Assembly: GCA_902765005.1 (NCBI GenBank) | Contig: CACWYB010000005.1 | Location: 39,844 to 103,843 of the forward strand | Direction: 5' to 3' | DNA: 64,000 bases | Origin: an uncultured Eubacteriales bacterium | Lineage (GTDB): Bacteria; Bacillota; Clostridia; Christensenellales; CAG-138 | Translations under genes and position numbers: made by a program | In this document: piece after piece, positions 26,435 through 35,582 of the stretch | Position numbering within the stretch: the stretch's first letter is position 1 | How the letters are laid out: each line of letters opens with the position of its first letter | Notes under the pieces: model-generated | What the model saw: the letters and a program-made list of their open reading frames with translations, nothing else | What the model was told of the DNA's origin: nothing | The model's database searches: none

Positions 26435-28027
26435 ATGCGCAAGAAGGCGATAGCTGTTCTTTTAACATTTGTATTTTTGTTCACCCTTCTGCCCGGCGCC
26501 TCCGCTCAGGCGGAGGGATTTGACGTGAGCACCCTTCGGGAGCGGTATGCCATTTTGGTCAACGCAGACGACCCCACCACCGCCCTCTACGGCATCGAGA
26601 AGAACGCGGACGAGCATTGCTCCACGGGCAGCACCATCAAGATCCTCACCTGCATGCTGGCCATCGAGTCCGGCCGGCTGGACGAGGAGGCCACGGTGTC
26701 CGATAACGCCGTCAATTTCAACAAAAAGTACAACTCTCTCATGGGCCTGGAGGCCGGCCAGAAGTGGACCATCCGGGACCTGCTCTATGGCCTTATGCTC
26801 CCCAGCGGCAACGACGCCGCCATCGCCATCGCCGAGCAGCTGGCGGGCTCCACCCGCGCCTTTGCCAACCAGATGAACGAGAAGGCCAAGGAGCTGGGTA
26901 TGAACAACAGCTACTTTACCACCGTGCATGGCAAGGACGACAGCGGCAAGAACTATTCCACCGCCCGGGACATGGCCCTGCTCACCGCCTGGGCCCTGCA
27001 GAACGAGACCTTCCGGCAGATCGTGAGCACCACCACCTACACCTGCTCCGATGTGAGCGGCCACACCACCATCACCCTGCAGAACACCAACCGGCTCCTG
27101 ATCGACGCCCAGTCCGACGGCACCTATACCCCCATTTCCTGCCTCTATCCCGACGCCATCGGTGTGAAGACCGGCGACACCAACCTGGCGGGCAAGTGCT
27201 TCATTGCGGCGGCCGCCCGGGGCGGCGTCACGCTGATCGCCGTGCTCTTGGGCGGCACCCTGGATGACCAGGATTATTTGGACCGGTCCCTCAACATGAA
27301 CGCCAAGACCAAGGACCCCTACAACGCCCAGCGGTTCGAGGACGCCATCGCCCTGTTCAACTACGGCTTCAAGCAGATGACCCAGCTGGTCACCGTGCAG
27401 GACCTGATCGACATGGGCATGCCCGTGTCCTTTCCCGTGCAGGTGCAGAACGCCGCCAAGAACGACCCGGAGAACGGCCAGCTCACCGTCTCTCCCCGGC
27501 TGGACGCCAATCGGGAGATCCAGCTCATGACCCCCTTTATGGAGCAGCTGACCAGCAACATCTCCTCCATGGCCGAGACCAAGATCGGCACCCTGGTGGC
27601 CCCCATCAACAGTGGGGACGTGGTGGGCACCGTGGAGTATAAGCTGGGCAACTCCGTCCTCTTCACCTCCAACCTCTACGCGGATCGGGACGTGCGGGAG
27701 GGCATCCTGGGCGGCGAACCCACCGCCAACAGCGAGAATCCCCAGCCCCAAGTTTCCACCGGCGCCGTCACCTCCTTGATGGGCACCGCCTCCACCCTCA
27801 CCGGGGAACCGGTGAAAGAGAGCAATACCCGGCAGATCGTCCTGACCATCCTCATCATCCTGCTCGTGCTGGTGGTGGTGGCCTTCGTCGTGTTCATGGT
27901 CATCGTGCGCATCCGCCGGGAGCGCCGCCGCAAGGCCCGGGCCGCCGCCCGCCGCCGCCGGCGCATGCAGCAGGAGCGCATCGCCCGGCAGCGCGCCGTC
28001 GAGGAGCGGGAATACATCCGCCGATGA
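26435..28027 (+). CDS. D-alanyl-D-alanine carboxypeptidase with basic cytosolic tail (first paralogue)
   Basis: 530 residues. Signal peptide 1-25 (AIAVLLTFVFLFTLLPGASA). S11 peptidase motifs: STIK (TGSTIKILTC, residues 68-71), SGN (LPSGNDAAIA), KTG (IGVKTGDTNLAG). A C-terminal beta domain (about 320-410) follows, then a long hydrophobic helix IVLTILIILLVLVVVAFVVF near 469-492 and a tail of about 40 residues with some 20 arginines. Unlike most DacF-type enzymes, which end in an amphipathic helix, it has a true membrane anchor plus a polybasic end. Trims the stem pentapeptide of peptidoglycan. Confidence 0.9.
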   Translation: MRKKAIAVLLTFVFLFTLLPGASAQAEGFDVSTLRERYAILVNADDPTTALYGIEKNADEHCSTGSTIKILTCMLAIESGRLDEEATVSDNAVNFNKKYNSLMGLEAGQKWTIRDLLYGLMLPSGNDAAIAIAEQLAGSTRAFANQMNEKAKELGMNNSYFTTVHGKDDSGKNYSTARDMALLTAWALQNETFRQIVSTTTYTCSDVSGHTTITLQNTNRLLIDAQSDGTYTPISCLYPDAIGVKTGDTNLAGKCFIAAAARGGVTLIAVLLGGTLDDQDYLDRSLNMNAKTKDPYNAQRFEDAIALFNYGFKQMTQLVTVQDLIDMGMPVSFPVQVQNAAKNDPENGQLTVSPRLDANREIQLMTPFMEQLTSNISSMAETKIGTLVAPINSGDVVGTVEYKLGNSVLFTSNLYADRDVREGILGGEPTANSENPQPQVSTGAVTSLMGTASTLTGEPVKESNTRQIVLTILIILLVLVVVAFVVFMVIVRIRRERRRKARAAARRRRRMQQERIARQRAVEEREYIRR

Positions 28028-29481
28028 AGCGTTTCCCTATGAAAACCCATGTGCGCCGTCTGGCGGCTTTGCTGGCCGTTCTGACGGCGTTTGTCGTTCT
28101 CTGCCCCGAATCCCGGGCGGAGGACAATAAGCCGGACCTGTCGACATTCCCCGAACGAAACGTGATCCTTTCCACCGGGGACGCCCCCCAGGTGAGCCTG
28201 AACGGTCTGGAAAAGAACGCGGATGAGAAGGCCTACCCGGCCAGCATCGTGAAGATGATGACCGGTCTGGTGGCCCTGGAGAAGGGGAATTTGGAGGATT
28301 TGGTGACCATCTCCGCCCACGACGTGAAGCTGGCCACCGCCAACACAAAGATCGGCCTCAAGGAGGGCGAGGTCTATCGCCTGGGGGACCTGCTCTACGG
28401 CATGCTTCTCCCTTCGGGCAACGACGCCGCTCGGGCCGTGGCCGAGCAGGTGGGCGGCTCCGAGGAGGGCTTTGCGGAGCTCATGAACCAGAAGGCTCAG
28501 GAGCTGGGCATGCTGAGCAGCCACTTTACCAACGCTTCCGGCCTCCACGACGAGAACATGTACACCACCGCCCGGGACCTTGCCATCATGGGCGCCGCCG
28601 CCGCGGAAAACGAGGCCCTCTGCCAGATTTTGACCACCCCCACCTACACCCTGACGGAGCAGACCACCGGGCGCACCATCTCGGTCCGCAATATCGATCG
28701 GCTGGTCAACGAGCCCAAATCCGGAGACTATGAAAAGGTCCACGCCCTGTATACCTGGTGCATCGGCGGCAAGACCGGCAGCACCAACGCCGCCGGCCGC
28801 ACCTACATGGCCATGGCCCGGTACAGCGGCGTGACCTTGGTGTGCGTGCTGCTGGGGGACAAGGTCCCCACCACCAGCACCAAGGGCACCGCCTACGACA
28901 AGATCATCGCCAACCGGTTCCTGGAAGCCAAATCCCTCTTTGAATACGGCTACGCCCACCTGTTCCCCGTCATGAGCATCCGCATGCTCCAGACGGAGGG
29001 CCTGCAGACGGAGTTCACCGCCACGGTGCAGAAAGGCGAGACCTCCTGCGCCATTCCTGCGGTGGTGGCGGATCTGGACGCCGCCGTGACCGTGTATCTG
29101 CCCGCCCGGCTGGCCCTGCAGGACAAGGAAGCTATCCGCTGCGACGCCGCCCTGACCCCGGCGGAGGTGCCCATCCAGGCCGGCGACCCGGCGGGCCAGG
29201 TTTCCTACTACTATCAGGACCGGCTCCTGTTCACCCTGCCCCTGGTGTTCGCCTACGGCTTGGAGCCGGACCCCACGCCCTCCCCCGTTCCCGTGCTGAC
29301 CATGGAGAAGCGGCCCCTGCCCTCTCCCGGGGAGACGGCGGCCCCGGTGCAGCAGATCGAACAAGCGGAAGAGGACGCCCCGGCCTCCCGGCAGACAAGC
29401 CCGCTGCTCTTCATCCTGCCCTCCCTCGCCCTGCTGCTGGGCGTGTTCGTCTACTGTCTGCTGCGCCGCAGAAAGAAATGA
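28024..29481 (+). CDS. D-alanyl-D-alanine carboxypeptidase (second paralogue)
   Basis: 485 residues, overlapping the first paralogue by 4 bases. Signal segment near 8-30 (RRLAALLAVLTAFVVLCPES). Motifs: SIVK (PASIVKMMTGL), SGN (LPSGNDAARA), KTG (GGKTGSTNAAG). C-terminal beta domain, a Pro/Glu-rich linker (PDPTPSPVPVLTMEKRP) and a C-terminal membrane helix LLFILPSLALLLGVFVYCLL with a short RRRKK end. Tandem duplication is evident from the same domain order. Confidence 0.9.
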   Translation: MKRFPMKTHVRRLAALLAVLTAFVVLCPESRAEDNKPDLSTFPERNVILSTGDAPQVSLNGLEKNADEKAYPASIVKMMTGLVALEKGNLEDLVTISAHDVKLATANTKIGLKEGEVYRLGDLLYGMLLPSGNDAARAVAEQVGGSEEGFAELMNQKAQELGMLSSHFTNASGLHDENMYTTARDLAIMGAAAAENEALCQILTTPTYTLTEQTTGRTISVRNIDRLVNEPKSGDYEKVHALYTWCIGGKTGSTNAAGRTYMAMARYSGVTLVCVLLGDKVPTTSTKGTAYDKIIANRFLEAKSLFEYGYAHLFPVMSIRMLQTEGLQTEFTATVQKGETSCAIPAVVADLDAAVTVYLPARLALQDKEAIRCDAALTPAEVPIQAGDPAGQVSYYYQDRLLFTLPLVFAYGLEPDPTPSPVPVLTMEKRPLPSPGETAAPVQQIEQAEEDAPASRQTSPLLFILPSLALLLGVFVYCLLRRRKK

Positions 29482-29500
29482 GAAAAGGTTTTTTACACAC

Positions 29501-29529
29501 AAAAAGAGACCGGCTGCCCGGTCTCTTTT
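29501..29529. terminator. Bidirectional terminator between carboxypeptidase pair and serA
   Basis: AAAAA-GAGACCGG (29506-29513), CTGC, CCGGTCTC (29518-29525), TTTT. Works for both converging operons. Confidence 0.88.
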
Positions 29530-29540
29530 GCGTTGGTCTT

Positions 29541-30461
29541 TTACAGGTTGAACTGCTTGGTGATGATGTCCACGATCTCCTGGCCGATCCGCTTCTGGGC
29601 CTCCACAGTGGAAGCGCCGATGTGCGGCGTGCAGGACACCATGGGGTGGCTGTAGAGAGCCTTGTTCTGGGCGGGCTCGGAGGCGTACACGTCCAGGCCC
29701 GCGGCCCGGACCTTGCCGGACTCCAGGGCGGCCAAGAGGGCGTTCTCGTCCAGGTTGGCGCCGCGGCTGGTGTTGATGATGCACACGCCGTCCTTCATCT
29801 TGGCGATGGTGTCCGCGTTGATGATGGCGCCGCCATCCACAGCGGGGGCATGGACGCTGATGAAGTCGGATTCCTTGAGCAGCTCATCCATCTCCACATA
29901 GGGGATGCCCAGCTGATCCTCGATGCCGTCGATGTGGTAGATATCGAAGGCAATGACCTTCATGCCGATGGCCTTGGCCATGACGCCCAGGTGCTGGCCG
30001 ATGCGGCCGAAGCCGATGATGCCCAGGGTCTTGCCCTGCAGCTCGATACCCTTGGCGTAGGCTTTCTTCTCCCACTTGTCCTCCCGCATGGTGTGACCGG
30101 CGATAGAGAGGAAGCGGGCGCAGGCGAACATATGGCCCATGGCGAGCTCGGCCACGGACTGGGAGCTGGCCCGGGGGGTGTTGCGGACGGTGATGCCGTT
30201 CTCCTCGGCGTACTTCACGTCGATGTTGTCCACGCCCACGCCGCCGCGGATGACCAGCTTCAGCTTGCCGGCTTCCTTGGCCGCGTCAATATGGGGCACC
30301 CGCACCTTGGTGGCGGAGCGGACCACGAGCACGTCGTAGTTCTTCACCGCATCCTTCAGGGCTTCGGGATCATAAAACTGCTGATCAACCTGGCAGCCCT
30401 TGGCTTCCAGCGCGGCCACCGCGCCCTTTTCCATACCGTCAGACGCAAGAATCTTGATCAT
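29541..30461 (-). CDS. serA: D-3-phosphoglycerate dehydrogenase, short form
   Basis: 306 residues from ATG 30461 (AAGGAGGTTTGGAC upstream). NAD-binding motif TLGIIGFGRIGQHLGVMAKA, catalytic region GGVGVDNIDV and the Arg/Glu/His set in NTSRGANLDENALL and HPMVSCTPHIGAST. It lacks the C-terminal ACT domain, so serine feedback through ACT is not expected. Oxidises 3-phosphoglycerate to 3-phosphohydroxypyruvate. Follows serC by 12 bases on the minus strand. Confidence 0.93.
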   Translation of the reverse strand: MIKILASDGMEKGAVAALEAKGCQVDQQFYDPEALKDAVKNYDVLVVRSATKVRVPHIDAAKEAGKLKLVIRGGVGVDNIDVKYAEENGITVRNTPRASSQSVAELAMGHMFACARFLSIAGHTMREDKWEKKAYAKGIELQGKTLGIIGFGRIGQHLGVMAKAIGMKVIAFDIYHIDGIEDQLGIPYVEMDELLKESDFISVHAPAVDGGAIINADTIAKMKDGVCIINTSRGANLDENALLAALESGKVRAAGLDVYASEPAQNKALYSHPMVSCTPHIGASTVEAQKRIGQEIVDIITKQFNL

Positions 30462-30473
30462 GTCCAAACCTCC

Positions 30474-31562
30474 TTATGCGTTTTCCGCTTCGTACTTCTT
30501 GAGGAATTCCACCAGAGCCTCCACGCCTTCGATGGGCATAGCGTTGTAGATGGAGGCGCGCAGACCGCCCACGCTCTTGTGGCCCTTCAGGTTCTCAAAG
30601 CCGGCCGCCTTGGTGGCCGCCACCACAGCAGCGTCCTTGTCCTTGTCGCCGGTGATGAAGGGCACGTTCATGAGGGAGCGATCCTTCTTCTCCACGGTGC
30701 CGTAGAACAGCTTGGAAGAATCCAGGAAGTCGTACATGACCTTGGCCTTGGCTTCGTTCTTCTTGGCCATGGCCTCGAGACCGCCGTTGGCGAGCAGGTA
30801 CTTGAAGACCTTGCCGCAGACGTAGATGGCCCAGCAGTTGGGGGTGTTGTACATGCTGCCGTTCTTGGAATGGGTGTCGTACCGGAGATAGATGGGGGTC
30901 TTGGGATCGATATCCTCGCGGATCAGATCCTCGCGGATGATCACGATCGCCAGGCCCGCGGGACCCACGTTCTTCTGCACGCCGCCGTAGATGAGGCCGT
31001 AGTCCGCCACATTGCAGGGCTTGGAAAGGAACATGGAGCTCTGGTCGGACACCAGGATCTTGCCCTTGGTGTTGGGCAGCTGCTGATAGGTGGTGCCGTA
31101 GATGGTCTCGTTCTCGCAGATGTAGACGTAATCCGCGTCGTCGTCGATGGGCAGATCGGACACATCGGGGATGTAGGAGAAGTTCTTGTCCTCGCTGGAG
31201 GCGATCACGTTCACCTTGCCGTACTTCTTGGCTTCGGCGGCGGCCTTCTTGGACCAGGAACCGGTGACGATGTAATCGAACACGCCGTTCTTGCACAGGT
31301 TCAGGGGGATAGCGGAGAACTGCAGCGTGGCGCCGCCCTGGATGAAGAGCACCTTGTAGTTGTCGGGAATGTTCATCAGCGTGCGAAGATCGGCCTCCGC
31401 CTCGTCGATGATCTGCTGATAGACCTTGGACCTGTGGGACATCTCCATGACGCACATGCCGCTGCCGCGGTAGTTCATCATCTCATCCCGGATCTCCTCC
31501 AAAACAGGCTCCGGCATGATGGCAGGACCGGCGGAAAAGTTGTACACACGACCGTATTTCAT
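30474..31562 (-). CDS. serC: Phosphoserine aminotransferase
   Basis: 362 residues, start MKYGRVYNFSAGPAIMPEPV. The PLP lysine is in YGGVQKNVGPAGLAIVIIRE and substrate-phosphate residues in GSWSKKAAAEAKKYG. Converts 3-phosphohydroxypyruvate to O-phosphoserine with glutamate. The ribosome site is CAGGAGG. It lies 27 bases after the threonine-synthase-like gene, and no serB phosphatase is nearby. Confidence 0.96.
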   Translation of the reverse strand: MKYGRVYNFSAGPAIMPEPVLEEIRDEMMNYRGSGMCVMEMSHRSKVYQQIIDEAEADLRTLMNIPDNYKVLFIQGGATLQFSAIPLNLCKNGVFDYIVTGSWSKKAAAEAKKYGKVNVIASSEDKNFSYIPDVSDLPIDDDADYVYICENETIYGTTYQQLPNTKGKILVSDQSSMFLSKPCNVADYGLIYGGVQKNVGPAGLAIVIIREDLIREDIDPKTPIYLRYDTHSKNGSMYNTPNCWAIYVCGKVFKYLLANGGLEAMAKKNEAKAKVMYDFLDSSKLFYGTVEKKDRSLMNVPFITGDKDKDAAVVAATKAAGFENLKGHKSVGGLRASIYNAMPIEGVEALVEFLKKYEAENA

Positions 31563-31589
31563 GAAAAAACCTCCTGTTGAATTAGATTC

Positions 31590-32831
31590 CTAATGTAGTA
31601 TACCACTTTTTTCCAACGCGTCTATACTTGGCGCACAAATATATGGTTTTCCGGCGGCCTTCAGGGCGTTGGCCGTGTCCTTGAGGCCGCTGCCCGTGCT
31701 GATGACGGTGACGGTCTCGTTGGAACGGATGATCCCCTGCTCCACCGCCGCCTTCACGCCGGCTGTGGCCGTGGCCCCGGCGGGCTCGGAGAACACGCCT
31801 TCGTTCCGGCCCAACAGCCGCATGGCGTTCAGGATATCGTCGTCGGAAACGGCGATCCAGCGGCCGTCGGAGGCGTAGACCGCCCGCTGAGCCTTCTTCG
31901 GGTTCCGGGGCACGCCCACGGAGATGGAGTCTGCCAGGGTCTCCTCGGGGGTGGGCACCAGCTCATGGCCGGGGACCTTATCTGCGTTGACGAAGGGGCA
32001 GCAGCCCGTGGACTGGACCCCCAGGATCCGGGGAATCCGGTCGATGAGGCCCAGCTCATAGAGATCCTTGAAGCCGGTGTAGACCCCGCCGATGGTGCAG
32101 CCGTCGCCTACGGAGCAGGCCACCCAGTCGGTGACCCGGAAGTTCAGCTGCTCGGCGATCTCCATGGCCACGGTCTTCTTGCCCTCGCTCATGACCGGGT
32201 TGATGCCCGCGTTCCGGTTGTACCAGCCGTACTTCTCGATGGCGGCCCGGCTCAGCTCGAAGGTCTGCTCGTAGTCCCCATCCACCACCACCAGCTTGGC
32301 GCCGAAGATCATCAGCTGGGCCACCTTCCCCTGGGGCGCCCGCTTGGGCACGAAGATGACGGCCTTCAGGCCCATCCGGGCGGCGCTCCCCGCGCAGGAG
32401 GAGGCCGCGTTGCCCGTGGAGGAGCAGGAGATGGTGTCGTAGCCCAGCTCAATGGCCTTGGCCACCGCCACCCCGGACGCCCGGTCCTTCAGGGAGGCGG
32501 TGGGGTTGATGCCGTCGTCCTTGATGAACAGGGCCTTCACGCCCAGCTCATCCCGCAATTTCTTGGATTCGTAGAGAGGAGACCAGCCGATGCGCAGGAA
32601 CCGGCTCACGTCCGTGGTGTCCGCCACGGGCATGAGGGCCCGGTACCGCCACATGCTGTTGTCCCGGTTCGCCGCCAGAGCCTCCCGGGTCAGGACCTTT
32701 TTCACCTCGCCGTAGTCATAGACGATGTCCAGGATACCCTTCTCCCCGCAGTGGGGGCAGGTGTACAGCTCGGGTCCAAAGGGGAACTCCTTCCCGCAGA
32801 TGGTGCAGCGATAGCCTAATACCCGCTTCAT
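31590..32831 (-). CDS. Threonine-synthase-like PLP enzyme in purine-catabolic cluster
   Basis: 413 residues. N-terminal zinc ribbon CTIC...CPHC (residues about 9-33), then a fold-type-II PLP core: lysine in NPTASLKDRAS, PLP-phosphate and Asn loop SSTGNAASSCAG, and C-terminal GSGLKDTANALK. This is the ThrC family, whose members make threonine from O-phosphohomoserine or related products from O-phosphoserine. No homoserine kinase or dehydrogenase is near; the gene lies between ygeW-side genes and serC-serA. A role in the purine/diaminopropionate branch is therefore inferred rather than threonine synthesis. Starts 5 bases after the next PLP gene. Confidence 0.75.
   Translation of the reverse strand: MKRVLGYRCTICGKEFPFGPELYTCPHCGEKGILDIVYDYGEVKKVLTREALAANRDNSMWRYRALMPVADTTDVSRFLRIGWSPLYESKKLRDELGVKALFIKDDGINPTASLKDRASGVAVAKAIELGYDTISCSSTGNAASSCAGSAARMGLKAVIFVPKRAPQGKVAQLMIFGAKLVVVDGDYEQTFELSRAAIEKYGWYNRNAGINPVMSEGKKTVAMEIAEQLNFRVTDWVACSVGDGCTIGGVYTGFKDLYELGLIDRIPRILGVQSTGCCPFVNADKVPGHELVPTPEETLADSISVGVPRNPKKAQRAVYASDGRWIAVSDDDILNAMRLLGRNEGVFSEPAGATATAGVKAAVEQGIIRSNETVTVISTGSGLKDTANALKAAGKPYICAPSIDALEKSGILH
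31597..31624 (-). promoter_or_regulatory. Possible serC-serA promoter inside the upstream coding end
   Basis: Minus strand TAGACG (31619-31624), 16 bases, TATACT (31597-31602). The -35 box matches weakly, so serC-serA may be partly cotranscribed with the genes upstream. Confidence 0.35.
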
Positions 32832-32836
32832 GGCCC

Positions 32837-34309
32837 TTACAGCTCGGCCAGTACGCCGGTCTTCTCGTTGAAGGCGTTGATGAGCTTGTCCAGATCCGCA
32901 GCCTGCTCGTGCATGTCGGTCCAGTAATGCTCATCATACCACTGCTGGTTGATCTCCTCGTAGGTCTTGCCCTGCTGCTCCACCCAGGTGTAGTACTTCA
33001 GGTTGTGGATGCGCTTGCGATCCTGATAGGAGAGCTCCAGCATGGCGTCGGTGCGCACGCCCTGCAGATGGCGGGCAAAGTCGTAGGCCGCGGCCATTTC
33101 GGAGTAGGCGCCCTGCTGCTCGTCCAGTTCTTTGATGCGGCTCTCGTACATGATGGCGGAGTCGGTGCACACGGTGGCCACCACGTCATGCTCGGTGAGC
33201 TCGTAGTATTTGGCCATCTTGATGCAGCAGAGCATGTTGGCGATGCCGGAGATGCCCATGAGGGACAGCTTCTCCACGGTCTCGGCGGGCACGCCCGCTT
33301 CCTCGATGAGGTACTTCTTGCCTTCGGGGCTGTTGAAGAGCCTGAGCAGGTTCTGGGAATCGTCGTCGTCGATGTCGATGACCATGTCGGTGTTCTTCAC
33401 GTTGTGGATCCAGGGCACATGCTTGTCGCCGATGCCTTCGATCCGGTGGCCGCCGAAGCCGTTCTCCAGCAGCGTGGGGCACTGGAGGGCCTCGCCCACA
33501 GCCAGCTTCAGGTGGGGGTACTTCTCCTTCAGAAGGTCGCCCGCGCTCATGGTGCCGGCGGAACCGCTGGTGAAGCAGGCGCCCGCCAGACGGTCGCCCT
33601 CGCCCTTGATGCTCTCGAAGGCTTCGGCGATGGCGTTGCCGGTGACCTGATAATGCCACACGCAGTTGCCCATCTCCTCGAACTGATTGAAGATGACCAC
33701 GTCGTCACGGGTGCGGCGAAGCTCCCAGGTCTTGTCGAAGATCTCCTTCACGTTGCTCTCGCACCCGGGGGTGGCGATGACTTCGCCGGCGATCTTGGAG
33801 AGCCAGTCGAAGCGCTCCTTGCTCATCTCGGCGGGCAGGATGGCCACGCTCTGGCAGGCCAGGAGCTTGCTGTTGAAAGCGCCGCCCCGGCAGTAGTTGC
33901 CGGTGGAGGGCCAAACGGCCTTGTTGTAGGTGGCGTCGAACTGGCCGGTGACCAGGCGGGGCACCAGGCACCCGTAGGAGGCGCCCACCTTGTGGCAGCC
34001 CGTGGGGAACCACTTGCCGATGAGGCAGATGATCCGGGCCTTCACGCCGGTGAGAGAGCTGGGCAGCTCGATGAAGTTCACGGGGCCGTACTGGCCGCCG
34101 TCCATGACGGGCTCATTGTGCCAGGTGATGCGGAACAGGTTCAGGGGGTTCACATCCCACAGGCCCACGTTCTTCAGGGCTTCCTTCACCTTCTCGGGGA
34201 CCAGTTCGGGGTGCTTCATCTGCTCGAAGGTGGGCAGGATGATGTGGTTCTTGCGAGCCACCTCGATGTTTCTTTCCAGAGCTTCCGGATGGATGGTAAG
34301 ATCGATCAT
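32837..34309 (-). CDS. Fold-type-II PLP-dependent enzyme of unassigned reaction
   Basis: 490 residues, longer than cysteine synthase (~310) or YgeX (~400). The likely PLP lysine is in PTGCHKVGASYG, the Asn loop in WPSTGNYCRGGAFN, and the phosphate loop in SGSAGTMSAGDLL. The N-terminal 90 residues and a C-terminal helical extension of ~130 residues (LTEHDVVATVCTDSAIMYES, then HNLKYYTWVEQQGKTYEEIN) are outside the minimal fold. I cannot assign a substrate. It is encoded between ygeW and the ThrC-like gene on the minus strand. It may stand in for YgeX (2,3-diaminopropionate ammonia-lyase) but does not look like it in length or motif. Confidence 0.7.
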   Translation of the reverse strand: MIDLTIHPEALERNIEVARKNHIILPTFEQMKHPELVPEKVKEALKNVGLWDVNPLNLFRITWHNEPVMDGGQYGPVNFIELPSSLTGVKARIICLIGKWFPTGCHKVGASYGCLVPRLVTGQFDATYNKAVWPSTGNYCRGGAFNSKLLACQSVAILPAEMSKERFDWLSKIAGEVIATPGCESNVKEIFDKTWELRRTRDDVVIFNQFEEMGNCVWHYQVTGNAIAEAFESIKGEGDRLAGACFTSGSAGTMSAGDLLKEKYPHLKLAVGEALQCPTLLENGFGGHRIEGIGDKHVPWIHNVKNTDMVIDIDDDDSQNLLRLFNSPEGKKYLIEEAGVPAETVEKLSLMGISGIANMLCCIKMAKYYELTEHDVVATVCTDSAIMYESRIKELDEQQGAYSEMAAAYDFARHLQGVRTDAMLELSYQDRKRIHNLKYYTWVEQQGKTYEEINQQWYDEHYWTDMHEQAADLDKLINAFNEKTGVLAEL

Positions 34310-34333
34310 ATTTGTATTCCTTTCAAAAATGTA

Positions 34334-35548
34334 TTAGGCGTTCCAGCGCTTGGTGTTCTTCTCTTCCAGCTCCAGGAGCTTCTTGGCGGGGTCCTTCACC
34401 TTGGCCAGGAAGATCATGGCCGCGATGATGTAGGGCTTGAAGGAGGCCTGCTTGTAGAGGGGATCCCGATAGCGGTCGAAGACGGAGGCGGCCACCTCGC
34501 CGGCTTCGCAGGACACATCCGTGATGTCCGCGGGCAGGCAATGCAGATACAGGGCCTTGCCGTCCTTCGTGAGCTTCATCATCTCCTCGGTGCACTCCCA
34601 GTCCTTGTGCTCCGCGTTCTGGGCAAGGAGCCGCTTTTCGAGCGCCTTGATGCCCTCGATGTCGCCCTTGCCGTAGAGCTCGGTCCGCTCCTCCATGGCC
34701 TTGAAGGGGGCCCAGGACTTGGGATAGACGATGTCCGCGTCCTTGAAGGCTTCCTTCATGTCGTGGGTGATGGTGAACTTGGCGCCGGACTTCTTGCAGT
34801 TCTCCTCCGCCACCTTCACCACGTCGTCCATGATCTCGTAGCCCTCGGGATAGGCGAGGGTCACGTCCATGCCGAAGCGGGTGAACAGGCCCGCCACGCC
34901 CTGGGGCACGGACAGTGGCTTGCCGTAGGAGGGGCTGTAGGCCCAGGTCATGGCCACCTTCTTGCCCTTGAGGTTTTGGATGGCTTCATCCAGGTCGTCG
35001 CTTTCACCCAGGGTGTGGATGCAGTGGAGCATGTCCGCCATGCACTGGGTGGGATGGTCGATGTCGCACTGGAGGTTGACCAGCGTGGGCTTCTGCTCCA
35101 GCACGCCCGCCTTGTTGCCCTCGGTGACGGCGTTCACCACGTTGTGCATGTAGGTATTGCCCTTGCCGATGTACATGTCGTCCCGGATGCCGATGACGTC
35201 CGCCATGAAGGAGATCATGTTGGCGGTCTCCCGCACGGTTTCGCCATGGGCGATCTGGCTCTTGCCCTCGTCCAGATCCTGGACCTCGATGCCCAGCAGG
35301 TTGCAGGCGGAGGCGAAGGAGAACCGGGTGCGGGTGGAGTTGTCGCGGAACAGGGAGATGCCCAGGCCGGAGTCGAAGATCTTGGTGGAGATGTTGTTCT
35401 CCCGGAGGTGACGGAGGGCGTCGGCCACCGTGAACACCGCCGCGATCTCATCGTCGGTCTTTTCCCAGGTCAGGAAAAAGTCGCCATTGTACATGTTGTC
35501 GAACTTCAGCTGGTTCAGTTTGTCGGTGTACTTCTTAACGTTGCTCAT
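34334..35548 (-). CDS. ygeW: Knotted carbamoyltransferase YgeW
   Basis: 404 residues. Carbamoyl-phosphate motif STRTRFSFASACNLLG (about 75-90), HGETVRETANMISF, DIDHPTQCMADML and YLHCLPADITDVSC. Belongs to the aspartate/ornithine carbamoyltransferase fold; YgeW is tied to anaerobic purine catabolism in E. coli and gut Firmicutes, though its natural acceptor is not settled. A carbamoyltransferase run in reverse would yield carbamoyl phosphate for ATP formation by a carbamate kinase, which is not in this window. Confidence 0.92.
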   Translation of the reverse strand: MSNVKKYTDKLNQLKFDNMYNGDFFLTWEKTDDEIAAVFTVADALRHLRENNISTKIFDSGLGISLFRDNSTRTRFSFASACNLLGIEVQDLDEGKSQIAHGETVRETANMISFMADVIGIRDDMYIGKGNTYMHNVVNAVTEGNKAGVLEQKPTLVNLQCDIDHPTQCMADMLHCIHTLGESDDLDEAIQNLKGKKVAMTWAYSPSYGKPLSVPQGVAGLFTRFGMDVTLAYPEGYEIMDDVVKVAEENCKKSGAKFTITHDMKEAFKDADIVYPKSWAPFKAMEERTELYGKGDIEGIKALEKRLLAQNAEHKDWECTEEMMKLTKDGKALYLHCLPADITDVSCEAGEVAASVFDRYRDPLYKQASFKPYIIAAMIFLAKVKDPAKKLLELEEKNTKRWNA

Positions 35549-35582
35549 AGGACCTCCTGTAAAAAATGTATTGGTGGGTTGC

